Assembly (NCBI GenBank): GCA_964057225.1
Contig: OZ059900.1
Span: forward strand, 568,501-632,500
Source: Auanema rhodensis
Lineage: Eukaryota > Nematoda > Chromadorea > Rhabditida > Rhabditidae
Direction of reading: 5' to 3'
DNA length: 64,000 nucleotides
Part shown: one piece after another, positions 53,501-64,000 of the stretch
Layout: each line of letters begins with the position of its first letter
How positions within the stretch are numbered: position 1 is the first letter of the stretch
Made by a program: the position numbers and the translations under genes
The notes under the pieces: generated by a model
Told to the model about the DNA's origin: nothing
Databases searched by the model: none
Seen by the model: the letters and a program-made list of their open reading frames with translations, nothing else

Positions 53501-54348
53501 AGCATAGTTTTATTGTCTATGACAACAAAAGTCATCAATTAAACGCTAGTGATGTTTAAATACTGAATTTCGCTCAAATAGCATTACTACACTAAGTATG
53601 GTCGTTTTTATGCCTTTAACACCATATACTCACCGATTTTTGGTACAAAATCTGTAATACTCGTAAATTTTGATCATATTCGGTGAGATTCGAGAATCAA
53701 ACACACAATACACGAAATAAGTTTATTTTGACGAGTTTGCACTGATATTTATTCATTTTGATCAAAAAAGGTCGAAAATAGAAAGAATTTTTGAAATTTC
53801 CGAGTTTTGAGTCTAATTTGGCTAAATCGCTCATATATATGATCAAAAGCATAGTTTTATTGTCTGTGACAACAAAAGTCATCAATTAAACGCTAGTGAT
53901 GTTTAAATACTGAATTTCGCTCAAATAGCATTACTACACTAAGTAAGGTCGTTTTTATGCCTTTAACACCATATACTCACCGATTTTTGGTACAAAATCT
54001 GTGATACTCGTAAATTTTGATCATATTCGGTGAGATTCGAGAATCAAACACACAATACACGAAATAAGTTTATTTTGACGAGTTTGCACTGATATTTATT
54101 CATTTTGATCAAAAAAGGTCGAAAATAGAAAGAATTTTTGAATTTTCCGAGTTTTGAGTCCAATTGGGCTAAATCGCTCATATATATGATCAAAAGCATA
54201 GTTTTACTGTCTATGATAACAAAAGTCTTCAAATATACACTAATAATGATTAAATCACTGAATTTCACTCAAATAGCATTACTACACTAAGTAAGGTCGT
54301 TTTTATGCCTTTAACACCATATACTCACCGATTTTTGGTACAAAATCT
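50402..54348. repeat. Tandem 4-monomer higher-order unit (1389 bp), about 2.8 copies
   Basis: Units at about 50402-51790, 51791-53179 and 53180-54348 (the last cut short). Each has three type A and one type B monomer (4 x 347 + 1). Every unit has gtatgttcg, then tgtctgtgacaac, then gtaaggtcg in the same order; the first two also end with ttattagcatgcactg. One private change is ttcactttgatc at about 52710. This is the shortest well-ordered unit in the right half. No gene is seen. Confidence 0.87.
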
Positions 54349-57300
54349 GTGATACTCGTAAATTTTGATCATATTCGGTGAGATTCGAGAATCGAACACA
54401 CAATACACGAAATAAGTCTATTTTTACGAGTTTGCACTGATATTTATTCATTTTGATCAAAAAAGGTCGAAAATAGAAAGAATTTTTGAAATTTCCGAGT
54501 TTTGAGTCTAATTTGGCTAAATCGCTCATATATATGATCAAAAGCATAGTTTTATTGTCTATGACAACAAAAGTCATCAATTAAACGCTAGTGATGTTTA
54601 AATACTGAATTTCGCTCAAATAGCATTACTACACTAAGTATGGTCGTTTTTATGCCTTTAACACCATATACTCACCGATTTTTGGTACAAAATCTGTGAT
54701 ACTCGTAAATTTTGATCATATTCGGTGAGATTCGAGAATCGAACACACAATACACGAAATAAGTCTATTTTTACGAGTTTGCACTGATATTTATTCATTT
54801 TGATCAAAAAAGGTCGAAAATAGAAAGAATTTTTGAAATTTCCGAGTTTTGAGTCTAATTTGGCTAAATCGCTCATATATATGATCAAAAGCATAGTTTT
54901 ACTGTCTATGATAACAAAAATCTTCAAATATACACTAATAATGTGTAAATCACTGAATTTCACTCAAATAGCTTTACTACACTAAGTATGGTCGTTTTTA
55001 TGCCTTTAACACCATATACTCACCGATTTTTGGTACAAAATCTGTAATACTCGTAAATTTTGATCATATCCGGTAAGATTCGAGAATCAAACACACAATA
55101 CACGAAATAAGTTTATTTTTACGAGTTTGCACTGATATTTATTCATTTTGATCAAAAAAGGTCGAAAATAGAAAGAATTTTTGAATTTTCCGAGTTTTGA
55201 GTCCAATTTGGCTAAATCGCTCATATATATGATCAAAAGCATAGTTTCACTGTCTATGATAACAAAAGTCTTCAAATATACACTAGTAATGATTAAATCA
55301 CTGAATTTCACTCAAATAGCATTACTACACTAAGTATGGTCGTTTTTATGCCTTTAACACCATATACTCACCGATTTTTGGTACAAAATCTGTAATACTT
55401 GTAAATTTTGATCATATTCGGTGAGATTCGAGAATCAAACACACAATACACAAAATCAGTCTATTTTTATGAGCTTGCACTGATATATATTCATTTTGAT
55501 CAAAAAAGGTCGAAAATAGAAAGAATTTTTGAATTTTCCGAGTTTTGAGTCGAATTGGGCTAAATCGCTCATATATATGATCAAAAGCATAGTTTTACTG
55601 TCTATGATAACAAAAGTCTTCAAATATACACTAATAATGATTAAATCACTGAATTTCACTCAAATAGCATTACTACACTAAGTAAGGTCGTTTTTATGCC
55701 TTTAACACCATATACTCACCGATTTTTGGTACAAAATCTGTGATACTCGTAAATTTTGATCATATTCGGTGAGATTCGAGAATCAAACACACAATACACG
55801 AAATAAGTTTATTTTGACGAGTTTGCACTGATATTTATTCATTTTGATCAAAAAAGGTCGAAAATAGAAAGAATTTTTGAATTTTCCGAGTTTTGAGTCC
55901 AATTGGGCTAAATCGCTCATATATATGATCAAAAGCATAGTTTTACTGTCTATGATAACAAAAGTCTTCAAATATACACTAATAATGATTAAATCACTGA
56001 ATTTCACTCAAATAGCATTACTACACTAAGTAAGGTCGTTTTTATGCCTTTAACACCATATACTCACCGATTTTTGGTACAAAATCTGTGATACTCGTAA
56101 ATTTTGATCATATTCGGTGAGATTCGAGAATCGAACACACAATACACGAAATAAGTCTATTTTTACGAGTTTGCACTGATATTTATTCATTTTGATCAAA
56201 AAAGGTCGAAAATAGAAAGAATTTTTGAAATTTCCGAGTTTTGAGTCTAATTTGGCTAAATCGCTCATATATATGATCAAAAGCATAGTTTTATTGTCTA
56301 TGACAACAAAAGTCATCAATTAAACGCTAGTGATGTTTAAATACTGAATTTCGCTCAAATAGCATTACTACACTAAGTATGGTCGTTTTTATGCCTTTAA
56401 CACCATATACTCACCGATTTTTGGTACAAAATCTGTGATACTCGTAAATTTTGATCATATTCGGTGAGATTCGAGAATCGAACACACAATACACGAAATA
56501 AGTCTATTTTTACGAGTTTGCACTGATATTTATTCATTTTGATCAAAAAAGGTCGAAAATAGAAAGAATTTTTGAAATTTCCGAGTTTTGAGTCTAATTT
56601 GGCTAAATCGCTCATATATATGATCAAAAGCATAGTTTTACTGTCTATGATAACAAAAATCTTCAAATATACACTAATAATGTGTAAATCACTGAATTTC
56701 ACTCAAATAGCTTTACTACACTAAGTATGGTCGTTTTTATGCCTTTCACACCATATACTCACCGATTTTTGGTACAAAATCTGTAATACTCGTAAATTTT
56801 GATCATATTCGTTAAGATTCGAGAATCAAACACACAATACACGAAATAAGTTTATTTTTACGAGTTTGCACTGATATTTATTCATTTTGATCAAAAAAGG
56901 TCGAAAATAGAAAGAATTTTTGAATTTTCCGAGTTTTGAGTCCAATTGGGCTAAATCGCTCATATATATGATCAAAAGCATAGTTTCACTGTCTATGATA
57001 ACAAAAGTCTTCAAATATACACTAGTAATGATTAAATCACTGAATTTCACTCAAATAGCTTTACTACACTAAGTATGGTCGTTTTTATGCCTTTAACACC
57101 ATATACTCACCGATTTTTGGTACAAAATCTGTAATACTCGTAAATTTTGATCATATCCGGTAAGATTCGAGAATCAAACACACAATACACGAAATAAGTT
57201 TATTTTTACGAGTTTGCACTGATATTTATTCATTTTGATCAAAAAAGGTCGAAAATAGAAAGAATTTTTGAATTTTCCGAGTTTTGAGTCCAATTTGGCT

Positions 57301-60300
57301 AAATCGCTCATATATATGATCAAAAGCATAGTTTCACTGTCTATGATGACAAAAGTCTTCAAATATACACTAGTAATGATTAAATCACTGAATTTCACTC
57401 AAATAGCATTACTACACTAAGTATGGTCGTTTTTATGCCTTTAACACCATATACTCACCGATTTTTGGTACAAAATCTGTAATACTTGTAAATTTTGATC
57501 ATATTCGTTAAGATTTGAGAATCAAACACATAATACACAAAATCAGTCTATTTTTATGAGCTTGCACTGATATATATTCATTTTGATCAAAAAAGGTCGA
57601 AAATAGAAAGAATTTTTGAAATTTCCGAGTTTTGAGTCTAATTTGGCTAATTCGCTCATATATATGATCAGAAGCATAGTTTTATTGTCTATGACAACAA
57701 AAATCATCAATTAAACGCTAGTGATGTTTAAATACTGATTTTCGCTCAAATAGCATTACTACACTAAGTATGGTCGTTTTTATGCCTTTAACACCATATA
57801 CTCACCGATTTTTGGTACAAAATCTGTAATACTCGTAAAATTTGATCATATTTGTTAAGATTTGAGAATCAAACACACAATACACAAAATCAGTCTATTT
57901 TTATGAGTTTACACTGATATATATTCATTTTCATCAAAAAAGGTCGAAAATAGAAAGAATTTTTGAATTTTCCGAGTTTTGAGTCGAATTGGGCTAATTC
58001 GCTCATATATATGATCAAAAGCATAGTTTTACTGTCTATGATAACAAAAGTCTTCAAATATACACTAATAATGATTAAATCACTGAATTTCACTCAAATA
58101 GCATTACTACACTAAGTATGGTCGTTTTTATGCCTTTAACACCATATACTCACCGATTTTTGGTACAAAATCTGTAATACTTGTAAATTTTGATCATATT
58201 CGTTAAGATTTGAGAATCAAACATACAATACACAAAATCAGTCTATTTTTATTAGCATGCACTGATATATATTCATTTTGATCAAAAAAGGTCGAAAATA
58301 GAAAGAATTTTTGAAATTTCCGAGTTTTGAGTCTAATTTGGCTAAATCGCTCATATATATGATCAGAAGCATAGTTTTATTGTCTATGACAACAAAAGTC
58401 ATCAATTAAACGCTAGTGATGTTTAAATACTGATTTTCGCTCAAATAGCATTACTACACTAAGTATGGTCGTTTTTATGCCTTTAACACCATATACTCAC
58501 CGATTTTTGGTACAAAATCTGTAATACTCGTAAATTTTGATCATATTCGTTAAGATTTGAAAATCAAACACACAATAAACAAAATCAGTCTATTTTTATG
58601 AGTTTGCACTGATATATATTCATTTTGATCAAAAAAGGTCGAAAATAGAAAGAATTTTTGAATTTTCCGAGTTTTGAGTCCAATTGGGCTAAATCGCTCA
58701 TATATATGATCAAAAGCATAGTTTCACTGTCTATGATAACAAAAGTCTTCAAATATACACTAGTAATGATTAAATCACTGAATTTCACTCAAATAGCTTT
58801 ACTACACTAAGTATGGTCGTTTTTATGCCTTTAACACCATATACTCACCGATTTTTGGTACAAAATCTGTAATACTCGTAAATTTTGATCATATCCGGTA
58901 AGATTCGAGAATCAAACACACAATACACGAAATAAGTTTATTTTTACGAGTTTGCACTGATATTTATTCATTTTGATCAAAAAAGGTCGAAAATAGAAAG
59001 AATTTTTGAATTTTCCGAGTTTTGAGTCCAATTGGGCTAAATCGCTCATATATATGATCAAAAGCATAGTTTTACTGTCTATGATAACAAAAGTCTTCAA
59101 ATATACACTAATAATGATTAAATCACTGAATTTCACTCAAATAGCATTACTACACTAAGTAAGGTCGTTTTTATGCCTTTAACACCATATACTCACCGAT
59201 TTTTGGTACAAAATCTGTGATACTCGTAAATTTTGATCATATTCGGTGAGATTCGAGAATCGAACACACAATACACGAAATAAGTCTATTTTTACGAGTT
59301 TGCACTGATATTTATTCATTTTGATCAAAAAAGGTCGAAAATAGAAAGAATTTTTGAAATTTCCGAGTTTTGAGTCTAATTTGGCTAAATCGCTCATATA
59401 TATGATCAAAAGCATAGTTTTATTGTCTATGACAACAAAAGTCATCAATTAAACGCTAGTGATGTTTAAATACTGAATTTCGCTCAAATAGCATTACTAC
59501 ACTAAGTATGGTCGTTTTTATGCCTTTAACACCATATACTCACCGATTTTTGGTACAAAATCTGTGATACTCGTAAATTTTGATCATATTCGGTGAGATT
59601 CGAGAATCGAACACACAATACACGAAATAAGTCTATTTTTACGAGTTTGCACTGATATTTATTCATTTTGATCAAAAAAGGTCGAAAATAGAAAGAATTT
59701 TTGAAATTTCCGAGTTTTGAGTCTAATTTGGCTAAATCGCTCATATATATGATCAAAAGCATAGTTTTACTGTCTATGATAACAAAAATCTTCAAATATA
59801 CACTAATAATGTGTAAATCACTGAATTTCACTCAAATAGCTTTACTACACTAAGTATGGTCGTTTTTATGCCTTTAACACCATATACTCACCGATTTTTG
59901 GTACAAAATCTGTAATACTCGTAAATTTTGATCATATCCGGTAAGATTCGAGAATCAAACACACAATACACGAAATAAGTTTATTTTTACGAGTTTGCAC
60001 TGATATTTATTCATTTTGATCAAAAAAGGTCGAAAATAGAAAGAATTTTTGAATTTTCCGAGTTTTGAGTCCAATTTGGCTAAATCGCTCATATATATGA
60101 TCAAAAGCATAGTTTCACTGTCTATGATAACAAAAGTCTTCAAATATACACTAGTAATGATTAAATCACTGAATTTCACTCAAATAGCATTACTACACTA
60201 AGTATGGTCGTTTTTATGCCTTTAACACCATATACTCACCGATTTTTGGTACAAAATCTGTAACACTTGTAAATTTTGATCATATTCGGTGAGATTCGAG

Positions 60301-63300
60301 AATCAAACACACAATACACAAAATCAGTCTATTTTTATGAGCTTGCACTGATATATATTCATTTTGATCAAAAAAGGTCGAAAATAGAAAGAATTTTTGA
60401 ATTTTCCGAGTTTTGAGTCGAATTGGGCTAAATCGCTCATATATATGATCAAAAGCATAGCTTTACTGTCTATGATAACAAAAGTCTTCAAATATACACT
60501 AATAATGATTAAATCACTGAATTTCACTCAAATAGCATTACTACACTAAGTAAGGTCGTTTTTATGCCTTTAACACCATATACTCACCGATTTTTGGTAC
60601 AAAATCTGTGATACTCGTAAATTTTGATCATATTCGGTGAGATTCGAGAATCAAACACACAATACACGAAATAAGTTTATTTTGACGAGTTTGCACTGAT
60701 ATTTATTCATTTTGATCAAAAAAGGTCGAAAATAGAAAGAATTTTTGAATTTTCCGAGTTTTGAGTCCAATTGGGCTAAATCGCTCATATATATGATCAA
60801 AAGCATAGTTTTACTGTCTATGATAACAAAAGTCTTCAAATATACACTAATAATGATTAAATCACTGAATTTCACTCAAATAGCATTACTACACTAAGTA
60901 AGGTCGTTTTTATGCCTTTAACACCATATACTCACCGATTTTTGGTACAAAATCTGTGATACTCGTAAATTTTGATCATATTCGGTGAGATTCGAGAATC
61001 GAACACACAATACACGAAATAAGTCTATTTTTACGAGTTTGCACTGATATTTATTCATTTTGATCAAAAAAGGTCGAAAATAGAAAGAATTTTTGAAATT
61101 TCCGAGTTTTGAGTCTAATTTGGCTAAATCGCTCATATATATGATCAAAAGCATAGTTTTATTGTCTATGACAACAAAAGTCATCAATTAAACGCTAGTG
61201 ATGTTTAAATACTGAATTTCGCTCAAATAGCATTACTACACTAAGTATGGTCGTTTTTATGCCTTTAACACCATATACTCACCGATTTTTGGTACAAAAT
61301 CTGTGATACTCGTAAATTTTGATCATATTCGGTGAGATTCGAGAATCGAACACACAATACACGAAATAAGTCTATTTTTACGAGTTTGCACTGATATTTA
61401 TTCATTTTGATCAAAAAAGGTCGAAAATAGAAAGAATTTTTGAAATTTCCGAGTTTTGAGTCTAATTTGGCTAAATCGCTCATATATATGATCAAAAGCA
61501 TAGTTTTACTGTCTATGATAACAAAAATCTTCAAATATACACTAATAATGTGTAAATCACTGAATTTCACTCAAATAGCTTTACTACACTAAGTATGGTC
61601 GTTTTTATGCCTTTCACACCATATACTCACCGATTTTTGGTACAAAATCTGTAATACTCGTAAATTTTGATCATATTCGTTAAGATTCGAGAATCAAACA
61701 CACAATACACGAAATAAGTTTATTTTTACGAGTTTGCACTGATATTTATTCATTTTGATCAAAAAAGGTCGAAAATAGAAAGAATTTTTGAATTTTCCGA
61801 GTTTTGAGTCCAATTGGGCTAAATCGCTCATATATATGATCAAAAGCATAGTTTCACTGTCTATGATAACAAAAGTCTTCAAATATACACTAGTAATGAT
61901 TAAATCACTGAATTTCACTCAAATAGCTTTACTACACTAAGTATGGTCGTTTTTATGCCTTTAACACCATATACTCACCGATTTTTGGTACAAAATCTGT
62001 AATACTCGTAAATTTTGATCATATCCGGTAAGATTCGAGAATCAAACACACAATACACGAAATAAGTTTATTTTTACGAGTTTGCACTGATATTTATTCA
62101 TTTTGATCAAAAAAGGTCGAAAATAGAAAGAATTTTTGAATTTTCCGAGTTTTGAGTCCAATTTGGCTAAATCGCTCATATATATGATCAAAAGCATAGT
62201 TTCACTGTCTATGATGACAAAAGTCTTCAAATATACACTAGTAATGATTAAATCACTGAATTTCACTCAAATAGCATTACTACACTAAGTATGGTCGTTT
62301 TTATGCCTTTAACACCATATACTCACCGATTTTTGGTACAAAATCTGTAATACTTGTAAATTTTGATCATATTCGTTAAGATTTGAGAATCAAACACATA
62401 ATACACAAAATCAGTCTATTTTTATGAGCTTGCACTGATATATATTCATTTTGATCAAAAAAGGTCGAAAATAGAAAGAATTTTTGAAATTTCCGAGTTT
62501 TGAGTCTAATTTGGCTAATTCGCTCATATATATGATCAGAAGCATAGTTTTATTGTCTATGACAACAAAAATCATCAATTAAACGCTAGTGATGTTTAAA
62601 TACTGATTTTCGCTCAAATAGCATTACTACACTAAGTATGGTCGTTTTTATGCCTTTAACACCATATACTCACCGATTTTTGGTACAAAATCTGTAATAC
62701 TCGTAAAATTTGATCATATTTGTTAAGATTTGAGAATCAAACACACAATACACAAAATCAGTCTATTTTTATGAGTTTACACTGATATATATTCATTTTC
62801 ATCAAAAAAGGTCGAAAATAGAAAGAATTTTTGAATTTTCCGAGTTTTGAGTCGAATTGGGCTAATTCGCTCATATATATGATCAAAAGCATAGTTTTAC
62901 TGTCTATGATAACAAAAGTCTTCAAATATACACTAATAATGATTAAATCACTGAATTTCACTCAAATAGCATTACTACACTAAGTATGGTCGTTTTTATG
63001 CCTTTAACACCATATACTCACCGATTTTTGGTACAAAATCTGTAATACTTGTAAATTTTGATCATATTCGTTAAGATTTGAGAATCAAACATACAATACA
63101 CAAAATCAGTCTATTTTTATTAGCATGCACTGATATATATTCATTTTGATCAAAAAAGGTCGAAAATAGAAAGAATTTTTGAAATTTCCGAGTTTTGAGT
63201 CTAATTTGGCTAAATCGCTCATATATATGATCAGAAGCATAGTTTTATTGTCTATGACAACAAAAGTCATCAATTAAACGCTAGTGATGTTTAAATACTG

Positions 63301-63934
63301 ATTTTCGCTCAAATAGCATTACTACACTAAGTATGGTCGTTTTTATGCCTTTAACACCATATACTCACCGATTTTTGGTACAAAATCTGTAATACTCGTA
63401 AATTTTGATCATATTCGTTAAGATTTGAAAATCAAACACACAATAAACAAAATCAGTCTATTTTTATGAGTTTGCACTGATATATATTCATTTTGATCAA
63501 AAAAGGTCGAAAATAGAAAGAATTTTTGAATTTTCCGAGTTTTGAGTCCAATTGGGCTAAATCGCTCATATATATGATCAAAAGCATAGTTTCACTGTCT
63601 ATGATAACAAAAGTCTTCAAATATACACTAGTAATGATTAAATCACTGAATTTCACTCAAATAGCTTTACTACACTAAGTATGGTCGTTTTTATGCCTTT
63701 AACACCATATACTCACCGATTTTTGGTACAAAATCTGTAATACTCGTAAATTTTGATCATATCCGGTAAGATTCGAGAATCAAACACACAATACACGAAA
63801 TAAGTTTATTTTTACGAGTTTGCACTGATATTTATTCATTTTGATCAAAAAAGGTCGAAAAAAGAAAGAATTTTTGAATTTTCCGAGTTTTGAGTCCAAT
63901 TGGGCTAAATCGCTCATATATATGATCAAAAGCA
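54080..63934. repeat. Tandem 14-monomer higher-order unit (4868 bp), two copies
   Basis: Positions 54080-58947 recur directly at 58948 to about 63934, offset 4868 bp = 14 x 347 + 10, so ten of fourteen monomers are type B. The rare gcctttcacacc (56747 and 61615) and ggctaattcgctc (near 57647 and 62515) lie exactly one unit apart. Only a few differences were seen: taacacttg near 60262, catagctttac near 60459 and gaaaaaagaaag near 63857, all in the second copy. The second copy may go on past the window, but the last monomer already diverges (agtttcactg for agttttactg). No gene is seen. Confidence 0.87.
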
Positions 63935-64000
63935 TAGTTTCACTGTCTATGATAACAAAAGTCTTCAAATATACACTAGTAATGATTAAATCACTGAATT

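Larger units (their letters stand above)
17022..64000. repeat. Satellite DNA array, right part (same 347/348 bp monomers)
   Basis: The same tandem array continues in phase after the transposon, about 135 monomers with no further interruption to the window end. The monomer split by the transposon resumes at the very next base, so nothing was lost at the insertion. This part is richer in 348 bp type B monomers, especially beyond 43 kb, and holds the longest higher-order units. Variants such as tcggtgagattcg, gtaaggtcg, gtatgttcg and atagctttac are common here and rare or absent in the left 25 kb. The array does not end inside the window. No gene is seen in it. Confidence 0.98.

Noticed and set aside
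1-64000. CRISPR array
   Set aside because: The repeats are 347-348 bp, directly adjacent and near-identical throughout, without short repeats alternating with unique spacers, and there are no cas genes.
1-64000. CENP-B box or telomere repeat in the satellite
   Set aside because: I found no match to the known CENP-B box core (TTCG....A..CGGG) or to TTAGG/TTAGGG arrays on either strand. A centromeric role is therefore unproven.
1-64000. Further transposon or retroelement insertions in the array
   Set aside because: The landmark spacing is a multiple of 347/348 bp everywhere except across 15719-17021, so no other insertion of notable size can be present.

Overview
This 64 kb window is almost entirely one AT-rich satellite DNA array with a single intact DNA transposon inserted in it. 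The satellite and the cut-and-paste transposon in TA-flanked inverted repeats point to an animal nuclear genome, most likely an invertebrate such as an insect. The species cannot be read from the sequence. No bacterial-type gene, tRNA, rRNA or CRISPR is visible.

Layout. Positions 1-15718 and 17022-64000 are head-to-tail copies of one monomer of 347 or 348 bp, all in the same orientation, about 180 in total. Between the same landmark at 301 and at 63780, after removing the 1305 bp added by the transposon, there are 62174 bp = 179 x 347 + 61. By eye exactly 61 of these monomers carry a one-base C insertion (aaatcact instead of aaatact), so this one indel accounts for all length variation. Two main monomer types result: type A (347 bp) and type B (348 bp, with a different ~45 bp segment next to the indel). 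Type B monomers become commoner to the right: about 9, 11, 15 and 27 in successive 16 kb quarters.

The array is a patchwork of higher-order duplications: a 5-monomer unit (1736 bp) at 4890-8384 and 18255-22751; a 6-monomer unit (2083 bp) at 10205-14238; a dispersed pair 27 monomers apart (6436-9981 and 17115-20660); a dispersed pair 19 monomers apart (25682-31035 and 32280-37633); an 11-monomer unit (3822 bp) twice at 42850-50530; a 4-monomer unit (1389 bp) about 2.8 times at 50402-54348; and a 14-monomer unit (4868 bp) twice at 54080-63934. Their edges are estimated by eye to a few tens of bases. The most deviant monomers lie at 661-2000.

The only real gene is at 15874-16914: a full-length 346-residue Tc1/mariner transposase with a DD37D triad (D146, D242, D280), as in the maT group. 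It sits in a 1303 bp element (15719-17021) with perfect 26 bp terminal inverted repeats and a TA target duplication, placed exactly at the centre of a 10 bp palindrome in one monomer. The element looks young and possibly active. The 62-101 residue minus-strand reading frames in most monomers are read as by-products of the repeat, not genes. I found no sign of a new multi-gene system; the notable content is the array architecture and the intact transposon.
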